Assembly (NCBI GenBank): GCA_023634235.1 | Contig: JAMKCF010000009.1 | Span: 3,720,001 to 3,784,000 of the forward strand | Length of the DNA: 64,000 bases | From: Pisaster brevispinus | Taxonomy: Eukaryota > Echinodermata > Asteroidea > Forcipulatida > Asteriidae | Direction: 5' to 3' | Part shown: positions 32,447-44,389 of the stretch, piece after piece | Layout: every line of letters starts with the position of its first letter | How positions within the stretch are numbered: position 1 is the stretch's first letter | Notes under the pieces: model-generated | Told to the model about the DNA's origin: nothing | What the model saw: the letters and a program-made list of their open reading frames with translations, nothing else | Database searches by the model: none | Position numbers and translations under genes: made by a program

Positions 32447-32965
32447 TTAGAAGTCACGTGATGTCTTTCTCCATGATTCGGAAGGGGTCGGGGAGGAACT
32501 TGCAGTTGACATCTCAGAGAAGTATAGACTGAATCCTGGTAGGGTTCGGGGAAGATCCGGGAGCCTCAAGGGCTGGCAACGGCACGAACATGATCCCCTG
32601 GTACTTGTGTCCTGCGACATTTTACGGCACGGACATGAGGCTTGGTGGCCGCTCAGTGCAGTTTGTCTAGAGAGTTCTCTCTGGTAGGTTCTCTTTCTCC
32701 CATCAACGGGTGCCCCGTACAAGAATAATGACGTCCCTGCGTGGTTTCGAGGGTCTGGTTCATCGGGGAACATCGTACCGGTAGATTGACGGATTGAGCA
32801 GAGTGTCCAGCGGAGGATCTGTTGGCGGTTCTCGGCACGCAGGACCAGGAGTCTGCGTTGTGCCTCAAGAATGTTCAGTTTCTCACGGAGCCGTGCTGAC
32901 TCCGACTCATTAATACGGAGTGCTTTCTGTACTCGACTAGAATACACATTTGGTTTCTCAATCAC
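32447..32965 (-). pseudogene. coding-like stretch, unknown protein, frame broken
   Basis: An open frame of 172 codons without an ATG at its 5' end; a stop lies just upstream, and GTATTCTAG could be an acceptor near 32942. The first part is strongly charged and helical (NESESARLREKLNILEAQRR), then DEPDPRNHAGTSLFLYGAP. From about 32660 downward a second frame looks more protein-like (KPHVRAVKCRRTQVPGDHVR, then after one stop IFPEPYQDSVYTSLRCQ and PPRPLPNHGERHHV). The sequence is less AT-rich than its surroundings. I read it as an exon or retrocopy with one frameshift and one stop, or as two exons whose junction I cannot place. Family not recognised. Confidence 0.3.
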
Positions 32966-35045
32966 GTTTCATGGGTTACAACGAATCCACAAATGCATAA
33001 GTTAATGACGGATTATTCATGCTCTGAGAATAATTGATGTGAATACTTGACTTTTCGACTGGCAGCCTCGTGGTATAAGGACCGACACTGAAGATGCAAT
33101 TCACAATTGGTGTTTCCTCAAAATAGTCATATACTTGTGTTGGAAATGCGTTTAGGGACAGCTTGCTAAAATGTCTTGTCTCTGGGAAGAAGTTGGCTTT
33201 GCAGAGCGACCCGTTAATAATGGTCTCTTCAATTGGAAGAAAACCTTTAACGCAACATGAGCAACACAACAAAATACCCACTGTCAGTCCACTGAAGTCA
33301 AATGAAAAAGCATTGAATGTCTTGTTCTGAATATCACGCAATACAAAAGTGCAGTGCATGGAGAATCATGAAAGTTGGGCTGACAATTATTGTTCAATAA
33401 GTAGTCCAAAGTTTGCAAGCTACATTGTGGTCTGATGGCCACTTTGAAGAAAACTTTCAAATCAATTAGTTGCTCTACCAAGTGTCACTTGTCGGCCAGC
33501 AATGTTATCCGTTGCAGGCAACCCAGGAAAGCAATGAGCCATGGTTTAATGTGCTCTTATTTCTAAGCCATCGATACCCTGTACTGTTTAAAGATTCTAC
33601 AAACCATTGTTAATATAATTTTTGAGGTTTTTTTTTCAAAAGCAGTGTCAATACCCGCAGAGTTTCTATAAAAGGTTAAATTGTTTTTTGGTGGCTCACC
33701 TCAAAGACACCTTCATGAAAATTATAGTAAATACCCAACTGAAAATGACTTGTACAAAAATAATGAACTGGGTGTTAATATTCTGTCTTTCTCTGTACAC
33801 CTAAGGATGGTTATTTGCTAGTTTTTATTGTCATCAAATTTACCTTGGAAGCTCATTGCAAAAAGCTAATGCACACAACTATTTTGTGTTAACTGACTAT
33901 GTCTAGTCTGGTAGTAGGTTTCATAGAGGAAATTTGTAAGGAAAAAAACACCATTATTTTGTTTTAGTCTGAAAGCTTACTGGTTATGAAGCTCATACTA
34001 GAACCATTTGTGTGCGGGAAATATTTCCCTCTGAAATGAATTCATATTCAAGAAAACAGTATCTGAAAACCCCCAAGACCCAACACCTGATTTCGGTTGT
34101 TACAACCATAATTAAGGACCATGTGTTTACAGGCTGAAAATTGTGCATTGTTTTCTCAATATTTTCTCCTGAGTAACACAACGAATTAAGCCCAAATTTT
34201 CACAGGTTTGCATTTCATGAATATGGTTTTCACAAAAAACATAAACAATGTCTGTGATTATTTTGTCAGCTCTACCAATCCTGTAGAGGCCCTAATACCT
34301 TTAACAAAGAACAGATTTAAATCCCCCAAAATCTTAAAAGTAACAATGTTTTTACAAAAACATTTCCTGTGGTTATTGATAGCCAGTACTTCTCATCTAA
34401 AATGGACACTTTAATTTCCTGAAAATTACCACAAAGTACACGGTATCTTTAAGCAACTGATCATTCATGCTGAAAATTAGTTGATTGATGACATTCTATA
34501 TCCAACATGACCGAGGTATGCAGTGAACTGTTATGCACACTTGGCTAATATTCCATGAACTTTTGATCTCGGGCGCTACATAGTGAAAACTATGAAACTT
34601 GGATTTTCAAAGCTCTTATCATTTCCCAAGTCGGCTCAATTAAACATGAGCTTACAATACCCTTTTTTTAATTAAAACAAATTTAAAACTGGGACTGAAA
34701 TTTCAAACCCGTCTGAATTAGAGTGCATTGGATACCGATACTGGCTGCAGAAATGACCTACAGACACCCCCCCCCCCAAAGAGTAAAAATATAACAAAAC
34801 ACACACACAGCAGAGATGCAAGTTTGTATAAGTCAAATGCAAGTCTTAACATTAACACAAGGAATGTATATGTTACATAGACTGATCATTAGGTTTGGAG
34901 CAACATTATGACTAGGAGATATTCAACTTTGTTTGATTGTTTATAGTCACTCTCTTTTGCTTTTTTGCCTGAGCAGGATTGTAACACCTCCATGAAAGCT
35001 ACCAGCTGCAGATAAATTATTCCTTCACCATGAAAATTAAGATGC
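32966..35045. other. intergenic
   Basis: A minus-strand open stretch covers 33359-32976 (127 codons), but codon use and lack of splice context do not convince me. A poly-C run is at 34768-34777. Nothing else recognised. Confidence 0.3.
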
Positions 35046-35240
35046 AGGGCCAAATGTCATAGAAGTGCTTAAACAGAAAAATACTGCTTAACATTTTTCT
35101 GCTATGCAAAACTAAGCAGGATACCCGTTTCATTTGGTACATGTGAAATAGTATTTTTAGCTGGTAACCTAATTCTGGTAAGCATAATTTTGTTGTGTTA
35201 GGAAGTTGTTATGCTTAAGCAGCTCTATGAAATTGGGCCA
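35046..35240. repeat. GGGCCCAATTTCATA-family repeat
   Basis: Begins AGGGCCAAATGTCATAGAAG, ends AGCAGCTCTATGAAATTGGG. Internal CTGGTAACCTAATTCTGGTA is intact. Confidence 0.7.
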
Positions 35241-35654
35241 ATAACGTCAGAATGCTCACAATAGACTGTGTGAACATTTGGATCCCTTAATAATTTAAAA
35301 TGCGCGAGTTTCAATCTACAAAAACATCTACAATGCAGGATTATTTATATTTTATTGTCAAATCTTTGAGGAAGACAGATAAACAAAACATATTTTAAAC
35401 TTCAAAGTATTGTATCAACAAAGGTAAATGACAAAAACGTTCCCCAAAAAATAATACAGGGTTGTCCTTGATTTGTTTCAGTAGCAGGACAAGTTAGCTA
35501 GCCGTTTCACTAGGCCAGTGTATCCGCTAGTCCATATTTCTTATTAAGCATGAATGTTTTTCAGCTCTGAACTAGCCAGCCCAATCATTTAAAGAGAACT
35601 TTGACTGATCCTCATGTATTTTAACTAGTGGACCACTGCTTATAGTGAACGTGT

Positions 35655-35735
35655 CATGGCCCGAAGTAGTTAAGATCACCAGATTCAAGCTCTGGTGTTT
35701 CTGGTCGTGGCACTTGTGTCCTTGACTTGATGAAG
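35655..35735 (+). mobile_element. SINE head fragment
   Basis: GTCATGGCCCGAAGTAGTTA, then AGATTCAAGCTCTGGTGTTT and GGCACTTGTGTCCTTGA resemble the tRNA-derived head at 17613-17700. The A box is damaged. Confidence 0.5.
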
Positions 35736-36221
35736 TTTGATTCTGTAGTTTTCGTTCTTTATAAAGCATGTACCTCCACCAATAGACCAATCCATTAAGC
35801 TCCGCCCTTAATGCATCCATTAATCGGAATCTGCAAATGTGCACCCAAAAGTCTGACATAAAAATTCCATTTTGGGGGAAAAAAGAAAAATGGAGTAGAA
35901 TGGGATTTATTTAACCTGTGACTGCCGGAATACAGTGCCTGTGCTCTACCAACTGAATACATCCTTGCTTCTCTTTCATGTACAAAACCAATGGGGATGT
36001 TGCTACAAAAATGAGAAAGGATTTACCAGGTCAACGAAAATTTGTGTTTGTGTCATGTGAAGTGAGAAGGGCAGGAGGAAAAGATGATGTAACTACAATT
36101 TTATTTTGGAGTGGAGCAGGAACAAGCTTCAAGAAGAATGTTTCAAAGTTTCAGAAGTTCTGTGTTTGTTTTTTTAATTTAATTTTGTGTGTGATTTGTT
36201 TTTGTTGTTGTTTTTTGACAG

Positions 36222-36292
36222 CTAATCCGAGTCTACTAGCTGGAGATACTGGAGGTGTCATCAATGCCTTACTGCCATACAGTCATCTGTAG
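36222..36292 (+). CDS. candidate terminal exon of an unidentified gene
   Basis: A long T-rich tract ending TTTTTTGACAG precedes 23 codons and a TAG stop: NPSLLAGDTGGVINALLPYS followed by HL. It starts with two bases that complete a split codon. Composition is more GC-rich and codon-like than the flanks. I could not find the upstream exons between 33 and 36 kb, and the peptide does not identify a family. It may be a last exon with long introns, or a remnant. Confidence 0.25.
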
Positions 36293-36486
36293 AAACTTCA
36301 AGATCAAAATCCATTAACCATTAAAATACAAGGCAAGCAAAAATTGCACTATTCTCTTTAAAAATAGAATTAGCATTAGAAACAGCTGTAGGTAGAAATT
36401 CTATTCTAAGTAAAGTAACAATGATAGAGCAAACTACTTAACTGCACAAATGAAAGTGATAATTGTTTCCAGCGTGTATCATTTAA

Positions 36487-36669
36487 CCCTCCTACTGTCT
36501 GATCAATCACTTTGTATTTGTTAATGATAGATAACTTGCCATCGTTCCATATGGTTTAATGTAGTACATATTTAGATCTGTACACAGTTCTGTGCAGTCA
36601 TACCATTGTTCACATCCCACCATTGAATGGTTTTAATTGGTTGTCAACTCATGTACAAGAGTAGGAGGG
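36487..36669. mobile_element. 183-bp piggyBac-type MITE
   Basis: Ends CCCTCCTAC and GTAGGAGGG are perfect inverses, each flanked by TTAA (36483-36486 and 36670-36673). No coding content. Confidence 0.75.
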
Positions 36670-36673
36670 TTAA

Positions 36674-38818
36674 TTATCTCAATTCCCATTTGCTTTGTTG
36701 CTATCAGAGTCAATGCCTAAGAAAACACATTTGCCAAGGTCGTAAAAAGTTTGCTACAAGAGGTTTTCAAGGAGCTGTTAAAATAGAAAATACTGTCCAT
36801 CGATTTATTTAATGAATAATTAAGACACGGTTAACTTAGAACATCAAAACACCTGGTCATTTTGGCTGGTAATCTGTCTCTTTAAAGCAATATGTTTCTG
36901 TCCTTAGCAGTAGTCCGTCAGATAGGATGTTAAAAGCCCATTAGAATTTGTCCAGCTTAAAAGATACAAGCCAGGCATAATGTTACCATCTATGGCAGTT
37001 TCCACATACCATGAGATAAAACCAATTTTGCCTTACAGACTTTCTTATGACTTTAAAATAGTAATTACAGTGTTAACTTAATAATACAGACTATACAGTG
37101 TGGATGTAGAATAGTAATACAAGTGTTAATTTGATAACACAAAGTAAACTGGGTGAATGTAGAAGAATGCCTTAAACTGTACTGTCTTTTGCTGAAATCT
37201 CTGTTGAAGTACTGCATTTCTTGCTTCCCCAGTTTGTAATCTTTGTTAAGACTAAATTATTGTCAAAATTAATAATACTAAAAGGGGCAACAATTTGTGA
37301 AAATGGCCGACACCCAATCCCCAGTCACTTGAAATCTTAGAATACCAATTGAAGTTTTGGTTGCTATTTTGAACATATTTAGAAGGGGTGGCTTTGCATT
37401 TCGGGGGGGGGGGGGGGGGGGGGGACGGATGGGAATTCTGGCACGTATGTACCATTGTTTCCAATGTATTAAAACTAACTTTGAAATTCTTTAATGACTG
37501 TACTCCTCAATGGTCTGTTTCATTTAACCCGGGAGGGAGGGGTTGAATTCATAAATTTTGAACCAAATGGTGTCCCAAGAAAACATAAGCTTGGGGTTAA
37601 CAAATATTTGCTCATGTCAGTGGCTGATTGTTCTGAAGTGTCCCACCGTAAGAAGCCACGTGAATAGTATGTCCAGGCTGAATCAAGAAGGACTCAAGGC
37701 TGTACCAAGTGACTGCTTATTATGGAGAGTGCTCTGTCTGTACATTGCTCCTCACCATCTGTTGTCCTCCTTACTTCTTACTAGTTTCCAAAACTCAAAT
37801 TGAAACGTAACAGTTTGAAGAGTGTACTTGTGAGGTTGGGTACCTGGATGCTGAATGTCAAATACAGAGGCGTCCATCAAAGCCAGAGAGGAAATCAGTG
37901 GACAATTTCAGACAGTTGCTTACCAATAGACTTCAATGTGATTTCATTCATGCTTAGCACAAACAGGTTGGCAGTCCTAGTGTAGCTGCACATTGCATGT
38001 GAAGGATTGTCTCACTTTCTCCTTCACAGTTGTATTGAGGTGGATCCCTCATGTAGGTAATCAAGTTGTGCAGGGCTTCAATTTTCCAAAGTCACTATTA
38101 CCAAGAATCACTGTCATAACTCCACCGTTGACTCGACCTGGACAAGAAAATTGTTGAAAGTGAAATATCTGTTACTATAATAAATTGAATTTCAAAGTGT
38201 AGGGCCTAAACCTTAACTCTCTCAAATCTTTCAAAATCATGTTCAGCTTATTGGGCCTGAATACTGCTCTGTGAATAATCTGCGAATAGAACAAGATACG
38301 CTGTATCAAACATTACACCAAAAGCTTTGAAGTTTTGGAGATACCCAGCATTAATGACTTTGAACATTCTGAATAACAGTACAACATAAGCTATAGGTAA
38401 GGCTTTGAGAGCTGAATAATGATTAGCTTTGAAATATTTCAAATGACAAGGTGGTTCTTAACGACAATACTACATGAGCTTTGAGACTTTTTAAAAGACA
38501 ACATCACATCGATTTGGAGTAAATTTGACAGTTGAACATTTATTAGGTTGACTGGTTTTCGAGGAATTGGACTATCTATATTTTTTGAGCAAATTTAAGA
38601 AACTAAACAACACCAGTTGGAAAACAATTTGACAGTAGACAAATCTTAAGTTTGGCAAGTTTGTGAGGGGCCACACATCATCAGCTACACGAAATTGACT
38701 TGGACTAGACCCAGATAACTTGACTACAACACTGCAATACTAATATAATAACAACATCATGGACAGACTGCTGGACACTTGTGTAATCGGAGGTGAACAT
38801 TTAATCCGCTGCCAAGTT
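36674..38818. other. intergenic with poly-G tract and one decayed coding-like segment
   Basis: A run of about 24 G is at 37399-37422. On the minus strand, 38137 down to about 37960 reads RVNGGVMTVILGNSDFGKLK, then in another frame LITYMRDPPQYNCEGESETI. This is a possible pseudo-exon after a TTGTCCAG acceptor. Otherwise nothing recognised. Confidence 0.3.
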
Positions 38819-40975
38819 ACAAAAAGGGCATCAGTAGAGCCTACTGCAACAGTTTATAGCCTGAAATCACAACTTAAAAACTGTCCAAAGTTCTATAGAA
38901 ATGCTGGACTTAAAACTTATGTTTTTTTTCAAAGCTTTGACTATTTGTCCAGTATCAATATTTCCTAAAATTATAGCTCATATCCTTGGCCAAGTACTAT
39001 AAAAAGGCATCAGTTTTAGAGCCTAAAATCACAACTTAAATTTTTGATAAAATGTTGATAAGAATGCTGGACTAACCCCTGATGATTTTTCTAAAACCAA
39101 CTTTTCCTGAACGATAGCTTATATCCCAGGCCAAGTTAAATGAGAAGGCTATCAGTAGAGCCTACTGCATCATTTTAGAGCCTAAAATCAATCTTTAAAA
39201 TTGGCCAAAACTTGATAAAAATGCTGGACTTACTCCTTATTAATTTTTTTAAAACAATTTTTTTGCCTACTTTTTCAAGTATAAATTTGTCCTAAAATGC
39301 AGCTTGAATCCTTTGTCAAGTTATGGAAAGGGCCTCAGTAGAGCCTTGCATCATTTTAGAGCTTGAAATTGCAAAAAACAAATTTGAGCAAACATGATAA
39401 AAGTGCTGGACTTACCCCTTAGGATTTTTTGCCTCTTTTTCATATGCAGTATTTCCAGAATTAAAGCTTAAATACTCAGTCAAGCTAGATGAAAGGCATC
39501 CTTAGAGCCTACTGCATCATTTTAGAGCATAAACTTCCAACAAAAAAAATTTGCCTAAAATGATAAAAATGCAGAAATTACTTCTTATGATTGTTTTCTG
39601 TTTGTTTCTTTTGTAAAGAAGACAAGTTTTTTCTAATGATATTATTTACAGTACTTCCACTTGGCACAACTCACTTTGCAACATTCTGTCCACATGATTT
39701 TCTACAAATTCATGATCAGGTTAAGCTTGTCCGTAGACTCCAATTTCCTTGAGTGTTTCATCGAGCTGAGCAGTTACTGGACCTTGGCCTGGCTAAAGGG
39801 AGCACTTTTTCCTCATGGCTTCTGCAGCTGATAACTGAGGGACAAATAGAGTTACGTCATTAAATAACCAGTCAATATCTTAACCACAGACATATCCATG
39901 GCCATGTCCTTATTCCCCAAACACTTGTTTGTAACCCTGCATCTCTTTAAGATGTACCAAGAGATTTACCGGATTCTCTGAATTGACCCACAAACAACTG
40001 ACCAGGAAGGGACTTGGTGAAAGCTAGTGGCCCTTGCTAACCAAAGGATATAATATATTCTTTATCTCAATACCCCCCATTCACAATGGACCCACACGGT
40101 AAAAAAATGTCTTCTTCTTTTCCTTCCTTTTTTCCCTCTCTATTGTTGTTGGTGTTCTATTTCCCCACCACTTCTCTTTTAAAACAACACACGTGGAAAT
40201 AGTCCAGCACAGTTACCTTATTTGAGTTCCAAGAGTTCCAAGACCAGGGCAGCAGGGACCCAGGACCAGGGCAACATAGTTCCAAGAACAGGGGCAGAGA
40301 GTAACAAGACCAAGACAACAGAGTACCAAGACCAGGGCAGCAGGGACCCAGGACCAGGGCAACCGAGTCACAAAATCAGGGCAACAGAGTACAAAGACGT
40401 GGACAACAGTGTTCCAAGACCAAGGCAAGAGAACTCCAAGACAAGGCAACACAGTACAAAGACCAAGGCAAAAGAGTTCCCAGACAAGGGCAAGAGAGTC
40501 CACAGGCAACATCGTTTTACAGCCTGAAATCACAACATAATCATTGGCTCAAATTTGATTTAAAACGCTGGACTTAACCCTTATGATTTTTCAATTTTAG
40601 GTCTATTTTCAAGTATCAATTTTTCCTAAGCAAAAGCTTACATCCTTGGCCAAGTTATAAAAAGGGCAACAGTAGAGCCTACTGCGTTGTTTTAGAGCCT
40701 GAAACTTCAACTTAAAGATTGGCGCAAATTTGATAAAAATGCTGGACTTACCCCTTTGGATTCTTTCTCATTTTTTACCTCTTTTTCTTGTGCAATATTT
40801 CCAGAAATAAAGCTTACAAACTCAGTCAAGCTAAATGAAAGGCATCCTTAGAGTCTACTGCATCATTTTAGAGTATTAACTTCCAATAAAAACATTTGCC
40901 CAAATTGATAAAAATGCAGAAATTACTTCTTACGATTGTTTTCCATTTGATTCTTTTAAAAATAAGACAAGGTTA
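38819..40975. repeat. 160-180-bp tandem repeat array, interrupted
   Basis: Units at about 38819, 39002, 39140, 39324, 39490, then 40530, 40659 and 40836. Each contains CATCAGTAGAGCCTACTGCA, TTTTAGAGCCTAAAATCAC and AAAATGCTGGACTTACCCCT followed by TATGATTTTT. Spacing varies from 157 to 183 bp. The 39640-40530 gap contains unrelated sequence and the minisatellite at 40226-40520. Confidence 0.85.
40226..40520. repeat. imperfect minisatellite of GACCAGGGCAACAGAGTACC type
   Basis: About 14 imperfect units of 20-25 bp, purine-rich on the plus strand (AAGACCAGGGCAGCAGGGAC, AAGACAAGGCAACACAGTAC). Embedded in the preceding array. Confidence 0.8.
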
Positions 40976-41044
40976 TTTTTAGCTGTTCCGACATACACTC
41001 GTTTTTCGTCGAGATTTTTATTATTTTTATTAGTTGCTCCGACA

Positions 41045-42115
41045 TACAGTCGGAACCGGTATTGTTTTCGTCGAGATTTTTATTATTTTTATTTTAAATA
41101 TTATTAATATTATTATTATTAATATTATTATTATTATTATTATTGTTATAATTATTTCATTCTATCACAGCATGCAAAAGAAAGATCACATTTTCTTTTG
41201 TGCCGGTAACTCCTCGAGTCGGGCTACGTCCCGTAGCCTTAGATCTCAAGGGTCTCTCTCAGAATCCTCGCTGTTCCCAATAGCGCCGCCTTTTGTAATA
41301 GATCTACCCTCACATTTGTCCCTATTTCCTCTAGATGTTTCCCCAGTGCTTTCGGAATGGTGCCAAGTGCTCCAACCACCACAGGGACTACTTTCACCTT
41401 CACCTGCCAAATCTTACGAAGTTCCCTGGCCAGGTCTTGGTACTTTTGGATCTTTTCCGTCTCCTTCTTAGCAACCCTTATATCACCCGGCACAGCTATG
41501 TCAATAAGATGGCACATTTTCTTCGTCTTATCTAAGACTACAACATCCAGACGTCTATGTTCTATAACATGATCAGTCTGAATGTTAAAGTCCCAGAGGA
41601 TCTTGACCTGGTCGGTCTCTACAACTTTATCCGGAACATGCTCGTACCATTTTGCAGTCACTTGGACACCATTCTTTTTACACAGATCCCAGTGAATCAC
41701 TTTGGCCAACTTGTCATGTCTTCCTGTGTACTCCGTCTGGGCCATCATACACATTCACTGACAATATGAAATACAGTCTCCTCCGCCTTATTACACATTC
41801 TGCACATAGGAGAGACGTTTGCTTTCTCTATCCTTGCCTTCATTACATTTGTCCTTAGAGACTGCAGTCTTGCACCGCAGTAATCAAGCCCTCGGTTTCC
41901 TTCTTAAGTTCTCCGCTCTTTAACCAATTCCAGGACTTGCTGCTGGCAACTTCTTCAGTGCATCTAAAGAACCGGCCATGAAGTGGTTTGTTCCGCCAAT
42001 CTTGATGTCTTTCCCCTTTCCTTTCCCTCTTGTACTCCTTCGGCCCAACTTCGCCCGCCTTCGTGTACTTCTGCGCAACTTTCAACAAGCTCTCCTCACT
42101 CCTCCTAAGACCAAA
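41045..42115 (-). mobile_element. 5'-truncated non-LTR retrotransposon, 3' coding end
   Basis: Read on the minus strand, three frames in order give: RRSEESLLKVAQKYTKAGE..SGELKKETEGLITAVQD (about 42110-41860); ARIEKANVSPMCRMCNKAEE followed by TVFHIVSEC, a zinc-knuckle-like C..C..H..C (about 41845-41765); and a long frame 41754-41239 with HWDLCKKNG, KILWDFNIQTDHVIEHRRLD, then CHLIDIAVPGD and EKIQKYQDLARELRKIW. This last part has the layout of a PD-(D/E)XK-like nuclease domain downstream of a reverse transcriptase. The usual proline of PD is leucine here. At least two frameshifts make it inactive. A (TTA)-rich tail at 41080-41155 closes the 3' end. GACATACANTCGG..TTTTCGTCGAGATTTTTATT is repeated at 40985-41095. 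Confidence 0.75.
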
Positions 42116-44389
42116 AACAACGCAGAAAACACACAAATGCAGAAATAAAGACATACAATAAAACCGAAATATACCGAGAAAGTAGTTAAAAGTAGGAGGG
42201 GGCCTAGCCATATTATGATACAAAGAAACAAACGGCAAAACACGGATATAGAAAAGGTGTAGAACAAAGACACTTTTAAAAAATAAAGATAAAGAGAAAC
42301 AAAGAAATACAGAATTACAGAAAAAAAAAGAAATCAAGTAACAAATAAACAGGAGCACAGAAGCCTAATTTCTATTCAAAGAAACCAGTGGATTGCTTTA
42401 TAAGCATTTAGTCGCTCAACACAAGTTTTAACATCATGAAAAAACAAGCGAATGATAATGCCAAGTATGCATCATTGCCAAGTACATCCTTCCCCAATAC
42501 AACTCATCTCCGGCCATACACCCCCAAATTATGCTTCGTAGTTGGAGAAAGGGGACGAGAATGGTCAGGAAGGCAGGCGACGTTTCCACCCCATTCAACA
42601 CCTTTTGCATGGTCACAATTTTATCATAAGACAAAACAACATTGCGTACTGACCGTTACCGAGCCAATTCTACAAAACCTCTGAATGTCCCTCCAGTTAC
42701 CCCCCCCCCCTCACCCCACATTAAATTCGCAGCATTTTCTACGCACGAATCGCTCCCATCTAGCGGGTGCCGCGCCAAGCGCGGCATCCCGCTAGTCTCC
42801 ATTAATATTAATGGAGATCAGTGTTCGGGGTAGACAAGCGCCCCCCCCCCCCCCCCCCAGCCTCGCTACGCGCCGTATCGATACCTCTCGAGCAAGGCTT
42901 GCTTGGGAAAAATGGCGCGGCGAGATCAATCACCCCTAGGAACGAGGTTGAGTGCCCTCACTCTCAGTGCCCTCACTTGCATCATTTGCTGCACATGCGT
43001 AGTGAGTACCCAGAACGCATTGCAAAATAATAACAAACATTGAGCTGTCGTCTGCATACGTGTACGACGTGTTGTGTGTCTTCAAATTGAAATGTAAGCT
43101 CGATCTGGTAAGTACGGATTTTTATTTTCATTTTTTAACTTTGTAATCTAAGGAAAGGGTTGATAGGTCATTTGACGTGCATCATCTATGTGTTAAAGAT
43201 GTCTAAAAAGGAAAACTTTTGGCAAGTTAGTTTTGTTTTGACTCAGACTTGTAAGTTGTACACTACATGTTGTATGTACTGTAGTCTGTAATTGTAAAGA
43301 CTGTTTTGTTTACAACACATCCGCTATCCCTCCCGTCTCCACACACAGCGGAGAGAAACAGACAGAGCGTCTGACGTTGACAGATTCTGAGGGAGGTAGA
43401 CATGTCATACACGTAGTATTGGTAGTACGTAGTCATTGCTGCTTGTGGTGTTTACTGCAGTCCTGCACACAGTTGTCACGAGTTTCTTTGAAATAGTTCT
43501 ATGTCTCTGGCTGCTTGTTGTGCCACAAACAAACAGTCACAGTCCCTCGAATCATAGACAGTCCAGATTATAGATCGAGTGAGGTGATACTGCTAACAGA
43601 GTGACAGTGATAATTGTGTGTAGATTGTGTAACTCTAGTCTTAACTGGTTTAGTAGTCCCAACCCTGTAGGCTGTGCAAACTCAGTCAGTGTTTTTGACC
43701 AGTTCCACATCAAGTTCAACCACCACAACAAGCCCATCGCTACGGAATGAAATGCCAAATGGCACACAATACAAGACATTCTGACTATACACAGTCATCA
43801 TTCACATTTAATTTAAATAGTCGCTACCCATTATGCCATCAGCAGGTGAGAGTGATGGATAAGTCTATATGGGAGTTCCTGTGAAACAATGGATTTATGG
43901 CAAGGCCTTTAACAACTAGGCTAAACATTACAAAAAACACTGTCAATTTTTGATATTGTACCTGGCAGTAAACAAATCTAGCAAACCATTTCAATTTTAA
44001 TTCAACTCGACAGTTATTTTCACTGCAAAGAAAGGCCCTACAAGTAGTTATTGGAATTTCAAATGAACACTATTAAAAGTATATTAACTGTATGATACAA
44101 ACAAACAAAGCAAAAGCAACCTAACAAACTAGGTTGAAACAAGAAAGCAAATCATGGCTTTAAACTCATAGTCACAGAGGTGAGGGACGAAAAGAGAAGA
44201 AGCTTACTCTAGATAATTAACTAGACAAGATGTTTTTCATGAAAGTTCTGAAAACAACCTACGAATGACGGTGTCTTTTTTTTCAATACTTTTCCAAAAA
44301 AGAAATCCATAGAGTTTAAGTGTTCAGATAATAAGTGGTGCATGCAAAATATACCCCCATTTCTACCATCCTTGATCCCAAACACCCAT
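42116..44389. other. intergenic
   Basis: Contains a double hairpin at 42762-42823, a poly-C run at 42841-42858, and an isolated strong donor (CGATCTG/GTAAGTACGG, 43107/43108) that could close a 5' non-coding exon starting around 42950. No coding exon supported. Confidence 0.35.
42762..42823. repeat. two adjacent hairpins (MITE remnant)
   Basis: CTAGCGGGTGCCGCGC pairs with GCGCGGCATCCCGCTAG, and directly after it CTCCATTAAT pairs with ATTAATGGAG. Confidence 0.75.

Noticed and set aside
32976..33359. 127-codon minus-strand frame
   Set aside because: No ATG context, domain or splice support; length is possible by chance in AT-rich sequence.
42950..43107. Possible non-coding first exon ending at a strong GTAAGT donor
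   Set aside because: No downstream exon could be linked to it, so it is only mentioned in the intergenic note.
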